NCBI RefSeq assembly: GCF_002836055.1
Contig: NZ_PJBS01000349.1
Span: 38,078 to 102,077, forward strand
Source of the DNA: Psychroflexus sp. MES1-P1E
Lineage (GTDB): Bacteria > Bacteroidota > Bacteroidia > Flavobacteriales > Flavobacteriaceae
Direction: 5' to 3'
DNA: 64,000 nucleotides
Shown piece by piece: positions 27,348 to 37,010 of this stretch. Under the pieces are notes generated by a model. It did not search any database. It was not told the origin of the DNA and worked only from the letters and a program-made list of their open reading frames with translations. Both the position numbers and the translations under genes were made by a program. Within the stretch, counting starts at the first letter, position 1; every line of letters starts with the position of its first letter.

Positions 27348-27875
27348 ATGAGGAAGTTTAAGGCTTACGCCATACCTTTTGTAGGATTGAAAGTTGAACA
27401 GCACAGATTTGATTATAAAATTGATAATTCGTTCTTTGAGCTTTTTGATTTTAATGAATTTAATAATGCAGATGTTAGTGTTGATTTAGAACTTACCAAA
27501 AAAGCAAATATGCTTGAACTTGAGTTTGAATTTACAGGACACGTTAACGTAAATTGCGATCTTACTCTAGAGCCTTACAATCAACAGATAAGTAATCACT
27601 TATCACTAGTTGTGAAGTTCGGAGACGATTACAATAATGATAATGAAGAGTTGTTAATTTTACCACATAGCGATTACGAAGTAGAAATCCAACAGTATAT
27701 TTACGAAGGAATTATACTAGGTCTTCCTGTGAAAAGAGTACATCCTGGAGTAGAAGACGGTAGTATTAAGTCGGAAATCCTTGAAAAGTTAAATGAATTA
27801 CAACCAGAACAGAATACTAAACAAGAGGATACAGATCCTCGATGGGATAAATTAAAAGAATTACTAAACGAATAA
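27348..27875 (+). CDS. DUF177 (YceD-like) protein
   Basis: 175 residues, soluble and acidic. The mid region GHVNVNCDLTLEPYNQQI and later IYEGIILGLPVKRVHPG, plus DPRWDKLKEL at the end, match the DUF177/YceD family. The gene is almost always next to rpmF, as here (12 nt), and the family is linked to 23S rRNA processing in plants and some bacteria. The final DPRWDKLKELL is highly conserved. Confidence 0.92.
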   Translation: MRKFKAYAIPFVGLKVEQHRFDYKIDNSFFELFDFNEFNNADVSVDLELTKKANMLELEFEFTGHVNVNCDLTLEPYNQQISNHLSLVVKFGDDYNNDNEELLILPHSDYEVEIQQYIYEGIILGLPVKRVHPGVEDGSIKSEILEKLNELQPEQNTKQEDTDPRWDKLKELLNE

Positions 27876-27887
27876 TACATTTGAGCA

Positions 27888-28091
27888 ATGGCACATCCAA
27901 AGAGAAAAATCTCGAAAACAAGAAGAGATAAGAGAAGAACACATATCAAGGCTAAGATGCCACAAATCGCCACAGACACCACCACTGGTGAGGCGCATTT
28001 GTTTCACAGAGCACATTGGCATGAAGGTAAAATGTACTACAGAGGTCAAGTTTTGATCGACAGTACTGAAGATGCCGAAGTTGTAGAGTAG
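27888..28091 (+). CDS. rpmF: 50S ribosomal protein L32
   Basis: 67 residues starting [19 protein letters not shown], the unmistakable L32 N-terminus. The zinc-binding cysteines of many L32 proteins are absent, so this is a Cys-less form as is normal in Bacteroidota. It follows DUF177 by 12 nt and is closed by a clear terminator. Confidence 0.98.
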   Translation: MAHPKRKISKTRRDKRRTHIKAKMPQIATDTTTGEAHLFHRAHWHEGKMYYRGQVLIDSTEDAEVVE

Positions 28092-28118
28092 CATATCTTA
28101 TTTTACATTTTAAAATTT

Positions 28119-28147
28119 ACTCCTTTATTAATTTAAAGGAGTTTTTT
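28119..28147 (+). terminator. Terminator after rpmF
   Basis: Perfect eight-bp stem actccttt / aaaggagt, loop of eight, followed by a T run; 27 nt after the rpmF stop. Confidence 0.85.
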
Positions 28148-28193
28148 AGTTTGTATAGTAATTTTAACTAACTTTAAATCAAAACTTTATATT

Positions 28194-29111
28194 ATGAAAC
28201 AACTCTCCACTCTTATTATTTTATCTTTTCTAAGTACCCATCTCTCATTTGCTCAAGTTACCTCCGTGCCTGACGAGAATTTTGAACAAGCCTTGATCGA
28301 TCTAGCTATCGATACTGATGGAGTTATCAATGGGCAGGTTTTTACTGCTGATATTGAAAACATTATTGAACTGAATTTTAGTGAATTAAATGGTACTTAT
28401 TCTATAGAAGAATTCACTGGTATTGAAGATTTTACTCAGCTTGAAATTTTTAAGCTTACTGATCCGGTTTTAATTAATTTTTTTGGTGATGAGACTAAAC
28501 CGAATTTTTTAAATGAAAATATAAATCTAAAACAAATCTACATAACGAATGATTCTGCAGATGCTCCAAATATAGACATAGAAAGTTTAGATTTAAGCAA
28601 TCTTGAAAATTTAGAATATATCGATTTGAGTAATGTTGATATAAAATCTATTTTTTTGAATAATCCTGAATATGATTATGAAAATGTTACACTAGATCTT
28701 TATTTTGAAGGGTTTCCTAGATCTGAAAATGATTGGAATGTTTGTGTTGGCGTTAAAGACCCTGAAGCGGCGAGTTCTGGTAGTTTTCCTTACAACACTT
28801 GGACAATTCTAGCTGGTGGCGTCAGAACATTTTCATTTTCTACAACCTGTAACTTAGGGGCAGACGATTTTGAAAGTTTAAATTCAATTTCCGTTTATCC
28901 TAATCCAGTAAGTAACACACTCAATTTTAATAATCCCAATCAAATTGAACTTGATCAAGCCCAAGTGTATAGTATGGAAGGCAGGTTGGTTAAATCTTAT
29001 CTTGATCTAAAAGAAAACATCGATCTAGAGGACTTAGTTTCAGGTGTATATTTTGTAACTATAAAAAACAAACAACAAGAGGCTTTAACCTTTAAAGTTA
29101 TAAAGCAGTAA
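28194..29111 (+). CDS. Secreted protein with T9SS type A sorting domain
   Basis: 305 residues. Signal peptide ends at SFAQ (about 21). The middle resembles the start of leucine-rich repeat surface proteins of flavobacteria: VPDENFEQALIDLAIDTDG, then short LxxLxxLDLSN-like stretches. The last 75 residues form a type A sorting domain (VYPNPVSNTLNF near the start, VSGVYFVTIKN near the end), which directs export by the type IX system that uses SprA. Binding target unknown. Confidence 0.9.
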   Translation: MKQLSTLIILSFLSTHLSFAQVTSVPDENFEQALIDLAIDTDGVINGQVFTADIENIIELNFSELNGTYSIEEFTGIEDFTQLEIFKLTDPVLINFFGDETKPNFLNENINLKQIYITNDSADAPNIDIESLDLSNLENLEYIDLSNVDIKSIFLNNPEYDYENVTLDLYFEGFPRSENDWNVCVGVKDPEAASSGSFPYNTWTILAGGVRTFSFSTTCNLGADDFESLNSISVYPNPVSNTLNFNNPNQIELDQAQVYSMEGRLVKSYLDLKENIDLEDLVSGVYFVTIKNKQQEALTFKVIKQ

Positions 29112-29160
29112 AAGTTGCTTGACAACAAATTAAATTTGGCATAAATACCTTTAAAAAAAA

Positions 29161-29190
29161 AACGCCACTCGAAAGAGTGGCGTTTTAAGA
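29161..29190. terminator. Bidirectional terminator between T9SS cargo and cold-shock genes
   Basis: Perfect ten-bp stem aacgccactc / gagtggcgtt with a GAAA tetraloop, preceded by a run of A and followed by TT, so it can act for both convergent genes. Confidence 0.88.
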
Positions 29191-29214
29191 TTTTGAAAAA
29201 AAAATGCTATATGA

Positions 29215-29406
29215 TTAGATCAAACGTACATCTGAAGCGTTCATTCCTTTTTTTCCTTCTTCTTCATTGTACTCAACTTCGTCTCCTTCGTTAAGAGATT
29301 CACCATTAAGTCCTGTGACGTGTACGAAAATATCTTCTCCTGTTTCGTCGTTTGTGATGAATCCATAACCTTTAGATTCATTGAAAAATTTTACTTTACC
29401 TTGCAT
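29215..29406 (-). CDS. Cold-shock protein
   Basis: 63 residues, a single cold-shock OB-fold domain. RNP1 is KGYGFI and RNP2 is DIFVHV, the single-stranded nucleic acid binding strands. It is a small RNA chaperone of the CspA type. The C-terminal DVRLI is typical of the flavobacterial form. It has a -7 box 28 nt upstream. Confidence 0.95.
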   Translation of the reverse strand: MQGKVKFFNESKGYGFITNDETGEDIFVHVTGLNGESLNEGDEVEYNEEEGKKGMNASDVRLI

Positions 29407-29433
29407 AACAATAAATAATAATTAATAATACTA

Positions 29434-29441
29434 CAAAAGTA
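29434..29441 (-). promoter_or_regulatory. -7 promoter box for the cold-shock gene
   Basis: On the minus strand TACTTTTG fits TAnnTTTG, 27 nt before the ATG. The expected transcript would have a short leader of about 20 nt, unlike the long cspA leader of Escherichia coli. Confidence 0.5.
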
Positions 29442-29522
29442 AATAAAATTTATCTTTCATGTGTTTTAAATTGAATTATATTTTGCTTTAATTAAGTCAT
29501 TTTCAACAAATTAAAGGTCTAT

Positions 29523-29798
29523 TTACTCACTGGACTTATCCTTCCTATTATCTTCTTTAGATTTATCTGAAAGTTTATTTATTCTATCTATGTTTTCCTT
29601 AGTCAATGTGTAATCTTGTAGACGTTTCCCCTTCCACCGGTGGGCCAGGAAGAGAGGCATCAATATAAAAGCGCTAGCTAGTACACTTATTCCTATAATT
29701 CGTTCACCTATAATATCACTTTCATAAAGTTTGAAGTAGGACCCAAGTAAGAATCCAGCTAGGATGAAAAGAAAAACCAATTTGATAAGTGCTCTCAT
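29523..29798 (-). CDS. Small two-helix membrane protein
   Basis: 91 residues with two hydrophobic segments (about 5-24 and 36-54) joined by a short polar turn, then a lysine-rich hydrophilic tail ending in KDKSSE. I do not recognise a named family. It starts 9 nt after the ClC channel gene stop on the same strand, so it is probably cotranscribed with it. Confidence 0.72.
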   Translation of the reverse strand: MRALIKLVFLFILAGFLLGSYFKLYESDIIGERIIGISVLASAFILMPLFLAHRWKGKRLQDYTLTKENIDRINKLSDKSKEDNRKDKSSE

Positions 29799-29807
29799 AG
29801 TGATGTT

Positions 29808-31601
29808 TTAAACAGTAACTTCTATTAATTTTTGTCGGTAGGCCGTTAGCAACTTAGATTTTGAGATAAATCCAACATATTTCTTATCCCTCACCACAGG
29901 GAGATTCCATGCTCCTGTATCTTGAAATTTCTGCATGATATCTTTCATTTTGCATTCATTTAAATCTATGATATCTGGAGCGTTTTGCATAAGGTCACTT
30001 ACTCTCATTTCTTCGTAAAGGGTTTTATCAAACATGATCGTTCGTATATCATCTAAAAGGATGATCCCCTGAAATAAGTAATCCTTATCCACCACAGGAA
30101 AGATATTTCGCTTGGACTTTACTACACCTTCACTTACTATTTGCCCAAGATTCATCTCATTGCCTAAGACTTCAAAATTATCCTCTACAACTTGTTGAAT
30201 ATCCATTAAAGTTAGCACATTTTTATCCTTATCATGTGTTAGAAGTTCGCCGCGTTTAGCCAATTCCATTGTATAAACAGAGTGGGGTTGAAATGATTGT
30301 GTGATTAAATATGAAATTAAAGCAGTGATCATTAAAGGCACAAAGAGTTGATATCCACCGGTGAGTTCGGCAATAAGAAAGATGGCTGTTAACGGCGCGT
30401 GCAGTACACCTGCCATCATACCTGCCATGCCAACCATTGTAAAACTACCCGTTGAAATGGGTTTGTTTAAAAAGTCTAAGTGATTGACTATTAAAGCGAA
30501 ACAATGCCCTAAAGCGCTTCCCATAAAAAGAACAGGAGCAAAGATACCACCTACCCCACCAGCAACAAATGTTAATGATGTGGCTACTATTTTGAAGATA
30601 ACTAAGCCTGCTAAAAGCAGGATCACAACCCAAATATTATCAAGAAACTCATTGAAAAAGTTCGTTTGTAAGGCTTCTTGATAGTTCTCTGAAAGCAAAT
30701 GATTGATGACACCATACCCTTCACCATAGAGTGGGGGGATAAAATAAAGCACAACTCCTAGGCTAGTTCCTGCCAAAAGAATCCGTAGAAAAGTATTTTT
30801 AATTGAAGAAAAAATCTTGTGTATTCTAAAATAAATATTTGTAAAATATATAGATCCAAAAGCACAGATACAACCCAAAACTATGTAAAAAGGAACCTCA
30901 GAAATTGTAAAATCATTTTGAAGTACAAAAGGAATAATCGTGCTGGACCCAAAGAAAAAATAGGAGGTTAGAATGGCAGAAATAGAAGCCATCAAAAGTG
31001 GTAACATACTAACCAAAGTCAAATCTAGGCTAAAAACTTCAATAGCAAATATAATCGCCGCGATTGGTGCTTTAAAAATGGACGACATAGCCCCTGCAGC
31101 AGCACAACCAATAAGGAGGGTTCGCATATTTTGATTCATGCGAAACAACCTTGAAATATTTGAGCCTAAAGAAGCTCCCGTTGCAATTGTAGGACCTTCT
31201 AAGCCTACAGAACCTCCGAAACCAACAGTAATAGGGGCTGTGATTAATGAAGCGTACATTTGAAAACGCTTCATAATTCCCTTTTTCTTAGAAATAGCGT
31301 ACAAAGTAGAGGGTATGCCGTGCCCAATTGGCCTACGTATAATTTTTTTAATGATAAAATAGACCAAAGCAAATCCTATAACTGGGAAGACAAAGTAAAA
31401 AGCATGATGATAATTTACGATGAACTCTTTTTCAAGTAATCTCTGGATAAAATGTGTAAGATTTTTAATAACAACAGCCCCTAGACCTGCCGTAAAGCCT
31501 ATCAAAGCACTCAAAATGATTGTAAATTGATGATCCGTCAAATGCTTGGTTTTCCAAATCAGAAAACGTTGTAAAAAAGGTAGTTGTTTAAAAGGCCTCA
31601 T
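29808..31601 (-). CDS. ClC-family chloride channel or transporter with CBS domains
   Basis: 597 residues. The ClC membrane core (about 1-430) has the selectivity-filter motifs GSVGLEGPTIATG, containing the gating glutamate, and GGIFAPVLFMGS. Two CBS domains follow (about 450-510 and 540-595), which commonly bind adenine nucleotides. Presence of the gating Glu is compatible with either a channel or a proton antiporter. On the minus strand, downstream of aspS. Confidence 0.93.
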   Translation of the reverse strand: MRPFKQLPFLQRFLIWKTKHLTDHQFTIILSALIGFTAGLGAVVIKNLTHFIQRLLEKEFIVNYHHAFYFVFPVIGFALVYFIIKKIIRRPIGHGIPSTLYAISKKKGIMKRFQMYASLITAPITVGFGGSVGLEGPTIATGASLGSNISRLFRMNQNMRTLLIGCAAAGAMSSIFKAPIAAIIFAIEVFSLDLTLVSMLPLLMASISAILTSYFFFGSSTIIPFVLQNDFTISEVPFYIVLGCICAFGSIYFTNIYFRIHKIFSSIKNTFLRILLAGTSLGVVLYFIPPLYGEGYGVINHLLSENYQEALQTNFFNEFLDNIWVVILLLAGLVIFKIVATSLTFVAGGVGGIFAPVLFMGSALGHCFALIVNHLDFLNKPISTGSFTMVGMAGMMAGVLHAPLTAIFLIAELTGGYQLFVPLMITALISYLITQSFQPHSVYTMELAKRGELLTHDKDKNVLTLMDIQQVVEDNFEVLGNEMNLGQIVSEGVVKSKRNIFPVVDKDYLFQGIILLDDIRTIMFDKTLYEEMRVSDLMQNAPDIIDLNECKMKDIMQKFQDTGAWNLPVVRDKKYVGFISKSKLLTAYRQKLIEVTV

Positions 31602-31661
31602 TTTAAAAGCACTGTTTTAAATTAGTGTTGTCGTCTTTAATCACCCATATAGTCATCAGCG

Positions 31662-33410
31662 TCAAGAGAGCTTTTTAATGTGAAGCTCTTTCAGTTGATC
31701 AGCACTCAGCTCTGCTGGGGCATCAATCATAATATCCCTTCCAGAATTATTTTTCGGAAAAGCGATATAGTCTCTTATGCTTTCCTGTCCACCGAGAATC
31801 GCTACAAGTCGATCCAATCCAAAGGCAATACCACCGTGAGGGGGTGCGCCATAAGTAAAGGCTTTTATCAAAAACCCAAATTGAGCTTCTGCTTCTTCTT
31901 TAGTAAACCCAAGATAATCAAACATCATGGATTGTGTTTTTTGATCGTGAATTCTTATGGACCCTCCGCCAATCTCATTTCCATTTAAAACCAGATCATA
32001 AGCATTAGCCTTTACTGCTCCAGGATCTGTGGCTAACAACTCGAGTTGTCCTTCTTTTGGTGAAGTAAACGGGTGGTGCATAGCATGGAATCGCTGTGTA
32101 GCTTCGTCCCATTCTAATAAAGGAAAATCGACAACCCATAGTGGCGCAAATTCTTTAGGTTTTCTCAAGCCCAATCTATTGCCCATTTCCATTCGCAAAG
32201 CGCTTAGTTGTCCACGGGTGGTATGAGCTTTACCAGAAAGAATACAAATAAGATCGCCAGGTTGAGCTCCAGTTTTTTCTACCCACGCTTTTAAATCAGA
32301 TTCATCATAAAATTTATCGACAGAGGATTTCAAACTTCCATCCTCATTGTATTTTACGTAAACCATTCCTTTTGCACCAACTTGTGGGCGCTTCATCCAC
32401 TCGATGAGCTTGTCGATCTCTTTTCTAGAATAGCTTGCAGCTCCTGGAATAGCGATACCCACGACAAGTTCAGCTTCATTAAAGACCTTGAAGTCTTTAT
32501 GCTGAGCAATAGCGTTAAGCTCGCCAAACTTCATCCCAAACCTAATGTCTGGCTTATCGTTTCCGTACGTTTGCATCGCTTCATCATAAGTTATACGAGG
32601 GAAATCCTTGACCTCTACACCGTTTATCTCCTTAAGTAAATACTTAGTTAGGCCTTCAAACGTATTGAGAATATCTTCCTGCTCAACAAAGGTCATTTCG
32701 CAGTCGATTTGTGTAAATTCCGGTTGTCGGTCTGCGCGTAAATCCTCATCTCTAAAACACTTAACAATTTGAAAATACTTATCCAATCCTCCAACCATAA
32801 GGAGTTGTTTAAACGTCTGTGGAGACTGCGGTAAGGCATAAAATTGACCAGCATTCATACGGCTAGGGACCACAAAGTCTCTAGCGCCTTCGGGGGTCGA
32901 TTTGATGAGGTATGGAGTTTCAACTTCTATAAAATCTTTTTGTGTCAAATAATTTCTAACAGCCATGGAGACTTTACTTCTGAAGATAAGCTTATTCTTA
33001 ACAGGGTTTCTTCGGATATCTAGATACCGATATTTCATCCTTAAATCCTCTCCACCATCAGTCTCATCTTCAATTGTAAAGGGAGGGGTTTCAGAAATAT
33101 TGAGAATAGTAAGTTTTTCCACCAACACTTCAATGTCTCCAGTAGTGATGGATTTATTTTTAGATATTCTTTCTATAACCGTTCCTTCTGCCTGTATAAC
33201 GAACTCACGGCCTAAACTTTTAGCTTTTTCCATGATATCCTTAGGCGTACGATCAGAATCAAAAACCAACTGAGTAAGGCCATAACGGTCTCGTAAATCT
33301 ACCCAGATGATAAATCCTTTGTTTCTTATTTTTTGTACCCAGCCAGATAAAGTAACTTTTTTATTTAAAGAATTTATGTTTAACTCGCTGTTATTGTGAT
33401 CTCTATACAT
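31662..33410 (-). CDS. aspS: Aspartyl-tRNA synthetase
   Basis: 582 residues from [11 protein letters not shown]; a longer in-frame start at 33476 adds a Cys-rich leader unlike other AspRS and is not used. Anticodon-binding OB domain at about 18-110, then the class II core with [14 protein letters not shown] (motif 2) and [12 protein letters not shown] (motif 3). A bacterial GAD insertion domain lies between motifs 2 and 3. It charges tRNA-Asp. Confidence 0.97.
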   Translation of the reverse strand: MYRDHNNSELNINSLNKKVTLSGWVQKIRNKGFIIWVDLRDRYGLTQLVFDSDRTPKDIMEKAKSLGREFVIQAEGTVIERISKNKSITTGDIEVLVEKLTILNISETPPFTIEDETDGGEDLRMKYRYLDIRRNPVKNKLIFRSKVSMAVRNYLTQKDFIEVETPYLIKSTPEGARDFVVPSRMNAGQFYALPQSPQTFKQLLMVGGLDKYFQIVKCFRDEDLRADRQPEFTQIDCEMTFVEQEDILNTFEGLTKYLLKEINGVEVKDFPRITYDEAMQTYGNDKPDIRFGMKFGELNAIAQHKDFKVFNEAELVVGIAIPGAASYSRKEIDKLIEWMKRPQVGAKGMVYVKYNEDGSLKSSVDKFYDESDLKAWVEKTGAQPGDLICILSGKAHTTRGQLSALRMEMGNRLGLRKPKEFAPLWVVDFPLLEWDEATQRFHAMHHPFTSPKEGQLELLATDPGAVKANAYDLVLNGNEIGGGSIRIHDQKTQSMMFDYLGFTKEEAEAQFGFLIKAFTYGAPPHGGIAFGLDRLVAILGGQESIRDYIAFPKNNSGRDIMIDAPAELSADQLKELHIKKLS

Positions 33411-33607
33411 GTTTTGTGGTTTATGACAGGATTTGCAAAAATAACAAGTTAACGGTCTTAATGAAGAGGATGTCAAGGAAATTTTTAGACTTACTTAAAG
33501 ACTTGATACTTGCTTTATTTACAGATCGAATCGCCCTATGCACTCCTCATTTAAGAGCCTTTGTAAAATTAATGTTAACCAAATGTGTTTTAAATGTAAA
33601 TTATATG

Positions 33608-33615
33608 TATATTTG
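33608..33615 (+). promoter_or_regulatory. -7 promoter box for the YwqK-like gene
   Basis: TATATTTG fits TAnnTTTG, 18 nt before the ATG at 33634; no obvious -33 TTG. Confidence 0.45.
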
Positions 33616-33633
33616 AATCTAAATAAAAGAGAT

Positions 33634-33993
33634 ATGAAAGCATTTAGCACCCTTGTAATGGTTTTTTTAATGAGTTTTACACTTTTTGCTCAAACTGATA
33701 AAGACCTGGTGAAGACAGAAAAAGTTGGAGATTTACACAAAGTAGCTATGTTCTATGAAAGTGGAGAACTACATCAAATGGGATATATTAAAAATGATAA
33801 ACTTCATGGTGAGTGGGAATCTTTTGATAGAGAAGGAAATAATCTTGCCAAAGCAAATTATAAAAACGGTAAAAAAGTTGGACAATGGATGTTTTGGAAT
33901 AATGGTAAACTTTCTATTGTAGATTATGATGAAAATAAAATCGTCCAAGTGAAAACTTTCGTTGAAGAAGGAACTCAAGTGGTAAGTAACTAG
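33634..33993 (+). CDS. Secreted YwqK/MORN-repeat-like protein
   Basis: 119 residues from the ATG at 33634. Signal peptide ends at LFAQ (about 18). The mature part contains two to three MORN/YwqK-type repeats (YESGELHQMGYIKNDKLHGE, then YKNGKKVGQWMFWNNGKL). Databases often label such proteins as a toxin-antitoxin antitoxin, which the sequence does not support. A longer start at 33538 would spoil the signal peptide. Confidence 0.8.
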   Translation: MKAFSTLVMVFLMSFTLFAQTDKDLVKTEKVGDLHKVAMFYESGELHQMGYIKNDKLHGEWESFDREGNNLAKANYKNGKKVGQWMFWNNGKLSIVDYDENKIVQVKTFVEEGTQVVSN

Positions 33994-34002
33994 AAGATAT
34001 AA

Positions 34003-34058
34003 TTTTAAGCATAAAAAAAGTGTCTAATGTAAATTAGACACTTTTTTTATGCTTAAAA
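34003..34058. terminator. 26-bp perfect palindrome, bidirectional terminator overlapping the 3' end of tag
   Basis: Two 26-nt arms (34003-34028 and 34033-34058) pair perfectly around the loop gtaa. Each contains a seven-base A or T run, giving U tracts on both strands. The right arm is also the last eight codons and stop of tag. Confidence 0.8.
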
Positions 34059-34600
34059 CAATAGGTTAAGTGATCGTTAACCATTCCAGAAGCCTGCATA
34101 AAAGCATAAATCGTCGTAGGCCCTAAAAATTTAAATCCTCGTTTCCTTAAGTCTTCCGAGATATTTTGACTCAATTCAGTTTGTGAAGGAACTTGGTTTA
34201 ATTTTGAAAATGAATTTAATATAGGCTCTTTATCCACATACTTCCATATGTATTTCGAAAACGAGTTGTATTCGTCTTGAATTTTTATAAAGCCTTTCGC
34301 ATTGGTAATACTAGCTTCAATTTTACCTCTATGTCTTATAATCTTTTCGTTGTTGAGCAATCTGGAAACGTCTTCATTGGTGTACTTAGAAATTTTTTGA
34401 TAATCAAATTGATCAAAAGCCTCTCTGAACTGCTCTCTCTTCTTTAGAATAGTCAACCAATTTAAACCAGCTTGAAAGCTTTCCAATAGAAGCAATTCAT
34501 ATAGGTGTTGATCTTCGTAAACGGGCTCTCCCCACTCTTCATCATGATACTTTTCATAAATTTCTTGACCGATACACCACTCACACCTTACCTTTGCCAT
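34034..34600 (-). CDS. tag: DNA-3-methyladenine glycosylase I
   Basis: 188 residues from MAKVRCEWCIGQ; a start 45 bases upstream would overlap the divergent gene. Typical Tag sequence: CEWCIGQEIYEKYHDEEWG with Cys/His zinc ligands, LLLESFQAGLNWLTIL, and the C-terminal GMVNDHLTYCFKH. It removes 3-methyladenine from DNA in base excision repair. The last eight codons form half of the terminator palindrome. Confidence 0.95.
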   Translation of the reverse strand: MAKVRCEWCIGQEIYEKYHDEEWGEPVYEDQHLYELLLLESFQAGLNWLTILKKREQFREAFDQFDYQKISKYTNEDVSRLLNNEKIIRHRGKIEASITNAKGFIKIQDEYNSFSKYIWKYVDKEPILNSFSKLNQVPSQTELSQNISEDLRKRGFKFLGPTTIYAFMQASGMVNDHLTYCFKHKKSV

Positions 34601-34643
34601 TGTAATAATTTTAATATAATTCGACTGTTTAAAAAACACACAC

Positions 34644-35261
34644 ATGAACGAACAAACACAACTTGAAAGTATAAAAAAACACTTAGATAAAGCACTTACT
34701 TATTCAGAATATAAAGAACTTGTAGGTGATTTGTTGAAAGAAGATAAATCGACAGGATTTACTCAAAATGAGTCGTATCTCAATTACTCTAAACTAGGCT
34801 TTAGCCGAATGAATCGTTGGGAAAAAACGTCAGAATTAACAGCAGAACAAATTGAAGCTATCCAAAAGGTAACTAAAAAGCAAACTTGGCTTGTCATTAC
34901 AGAAGGCTGGTGTGGTGATGCCGCTCCTGTCATCCCAATCATGAATAAAATAGCAGATATAAATCCGCTCATCACCTTCAAACTGATTTTAAGAGACGAA
35001 AATGATGAACTTATGAGCCAATTTTTAACTAATGGCGGCAAGTCTATACCTAAGCTGGTTTCTTTTAATGCTGAAGAAAATGATCTTTTATTTATTTGGG
35101 GACCAAGACCAAAGGAGGCTGCCGATTTGGTGGCTAAAGAAAAAGCCGAATATGGAAAACTGAGAGATGAATTTAAAATCACTCTTCAGAAATGGTACAA
35201 CCAAGATAAGGGGAAAAATATCGCAGAAGATCTTGTGAATTGCTTAAAGGCAACTGACTAA
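34644..35261 (+). CDS. Thioredoxin-family protein
   Basis: 205 residues, soluble, no signal peptide. A thioredoxin-like domain (about 70-200) carries WCGDAAP where thioredoxin has WCGPC, so the second redox Cys is absent and disulphide exchange is unlikely. SIPKLVSFN provides the cis-proline loop. Bacteroidota have many such proteins of unknown role. It is divergent from tag (43-nt gap between coding starts) and convergent with truB (4-nt overlap). Confidence 0.88.
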   Translation: MNEQTQLESIKKHLDKALTYSEYKELVGDLLKEDKSTGFTQNESYLNYSKLGFSRMNRWEKTSELTAEQIEAIQKVTKKQTWLVITEGWCGDAAPVIPIMNKIADINPLITFKLILRDENDELMSQFLTNGGKSIPKLVSFNAEENDLLFIWGPRPKEAADLVAKEKAEYGKLRDEFKITLQKWYNQDKGKNIAEDLVNCLKATD

Positions 35262-35956
35262 TCCTCTATAAGCTTTTCAAAATCTTCAATGCTAAGGGCT
35301 TCCTTAACATTATAATCTCCAATTTGAGTTCGACGTAATTCAGAGAGGTAAGCCCCAGAATTTAAAGCTTCACCAAAGTCATAGGCCAAACTTCGAATGT
35401 AAGTGCCTTTGCTACATTGGACTTTAAAGTTGAGTTTAGGGAAGTTGTTTTGGGTAATATCAAAACTGTCAATATTTACTTGACGTTTAGGAATATCAAC
35501 GCTTTCTCCTTTTCTGGCATATTCATATAAACGCTTTCCCTCTTTTTTTAAGGCTGAAAAGATCGGGGGGCGTTGCATGATTTCTCCTCTAAATTGAGGT
35601 AAGGTGTTTTGGATAAGCTCAGTAGTAATATGAGAGGTTTCAAAAGTCTTATCCACTTCTGTCTCCATATCGTAGGAAGGAGTCGTAGCGCCAACTGTAA
35701 ATTCGCCAGTGTAAATTTTGGTTTGTCCCATCAAAGATTCGATGGTTTTTGTAGCCTTGCCCGTACACAAAATAACTAAACCGGTTGCCAATGGATCCAA
35801 GGTCCCTGCATGTCCTACCTTAAGTTTCTTAAGGTCAAATTTTTGTTTGATAAGCCATCTCACCTTATTCACCACTTGGAAAGAGGTCCAATGCAAAGGT
35901 TTATCAAAAAGCAAAACCTGTCCTTCTTTTATTCCGTCTAAAGTTAAATTATCCAT
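35258..35956 (-). CDS. truB: tRNA pseudouridine-55 synthase
   Basis: 232 residues. The catalytic motif GHAGTLDPLATGLV holds the essential Asp; LLFDKPLHWTSFQVVNKVR is the N-terminal signature and KGTYIRSLAYDFG the third. It makes pseudouridine-55 in the T loop of tRNAs. Its start overlaps the end of uppP by 8 nt in the ftsX-DUF3098-uppP-truB operon. Confidence 0.97.
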   Translation of the reverse strand: MDNLTLDGIKEGQVLLFDKPLHWTSFQVVNKVRWLIKQKFDLKKLKVGHAGTLDPLATGLVILCTGKATKTIESLMGQTKIYTGEFTVGATTPSYDMETEVDKTFETSHITTELIQNTLPQFRGEIMQRPPIFSALKKEGKRLYEYARKGESVDIPKRQVNIDSFDITQNNFPKLNFKVQCSKGTYIRSLAYDFGEALNSGAYLSELRRTQIGDYNVKEALSIEDFEKLIED

Positions 35957-36746
35957 TCAGTTGAGTAAAAATAATTGAGCCAACACCAACTACAAAACAG
36001 TAAATGGCAAAGTATCTCAACTTACTGCGTTTCACAATCGAAATCATCCAGGTGCAAGCTAACAATCCAGAAATAAAAGCAGCTACAAATCCTACTCCAT
36101 AGCTCACCATATTGGCCTCGTCTATAGAAATATCACCACTTGTAATATCCTTCAAAATTTTTCCAAAAATAAGAGGAATCACCATTAAAAAAGAAAATTT
36201 TGCAGCCTTGGACTTTTCATTACCAAGAAGCACAGAAGTAGCAATAGTCGCCCCACTTCTCGAGATTCCTGGTAAGATAGCAATAGCTTGTGCCACACCA
36301 ATTACAAAGGAATTCGAGTAGGAAACTGGTTTTAAAATAGCCTTGGATTTATCGGTTAACCAAAGTAGCAATGAAGTCACAATAAGCATAAATCCTACCA
36401 AAATTAGGTTTCCACCAAAGAGCATTTCCATTTGAGATTCAAAAAAAAATCCAACAAGGGCCGCGGGAATCATCGAGATGATAATCTTTAAAGAAAAGCG
36501 AGTTTCCTCATTCCACCGGAACGAAAATAGACCTTTGAAGATCTCAACAATATCTTTTCTGAATATGACGATAGTGCTCAATGCCGTTGCGAAATGAAGA
36601 ATCACGGTAAGCAATAAAGATTCTTTTGGAAGACTATCGTTTCCTAAAATCGCTTTGCCTATCTCTAAATGACCACTAGACGATACTGGTAAAAATTCTG
36701 TTAGTCCTTGGATAATTCCAAGGATACTCGCATCCCATACATCCAT
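35949..36746 (-). CDS. uppP: Undecaprenyl-diphosphatase
   Basis: 265 residues, seven to eight membrane helices. Both active-site motifs are visible: GLTEFLPVSSSGHLEI near residue 15 and ILPGISRSGATIA near residue 160. It recycles undecaprenyl phosphate for peptidoglycan and other envelope polymers and gives bacitracin tolerance (bacA). Its ATG overlaps the DUF3098 stop by one base, and its end overlaps truB. Confidence 0.97.
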   Translation of the reverse strand: MDVWDASILGIIQGLTEFLPVSSSGHLEIGKAILGNDSLPKESLLLTVILHFATALSTIVIFRKDIVEIFKGLFSFRWNEETRFSLKIIISMIPAALVGFFFESQMEMLFGGNLILVGFMLIVTSLLLWLTDKSKAILKPVSYSNSFVIGVAQAIAILPGISRSGATIATSVLLGNEKSKAAKFSFLMVIPLIFGKILKDITSGDISIDEANMVSYGVGFVAAFISGLLACTWMISIVKRSKLRYFAIYCFVVGVGSIIFTQLNG

Positions 36747-37009
36747 TATTTAGCAGACTTTGGCTTGAGTAGAATGGCATACACTTCTATAGCAAAGCCA
36801 ATTAAAATCACGGTAGGGGCGAGGCGAATTCGTCTCCAGCTAAAGATGTCTGGATTAAACACATTGGGGTCATCACTACCACCGCCAGCCATCAGAATAA
36901 ATCCAACAGCAATCACCGCCAATCCAATGATCATAAATTTATAATTAACTTTTTCGAAAATTAACTTTTCGCTTTCTTTAGCTTCTTTTTTACGTTTGCT
37001 TTCTCCCAT
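36746..37009 (-). CDS. DUF3098 small membrane protein
   Basis: 87 residues with two membrane helices (about 24-42 and 66-84). The segment MAGGGSDDPNVFNPDIFSWR between them, followed by RIRLAPTVIL, is the DUF3098 signature. It always neighbours ftsX and uppP in Flavobacteriia as far as I recall; function unknown. It is one nt after the ftsX stop. Confidence 0.9.
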   Translation of the reverse strand: MGESKRKKEAKESEKLIFEKVNYKFMIIGLAVIAVGFILMAGGGSDDPNVFNPDIFSWRRIRLAPTVILIGFAIEVYAILLKPKSAK

Positions 37010-37010
37010 A

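Noticed and set aside
33538-33633. Longer start of the YwqK-like gene
   Set aside because: It would place a -7 box inside the coding region and remove the signal peptide at the N-terminus.
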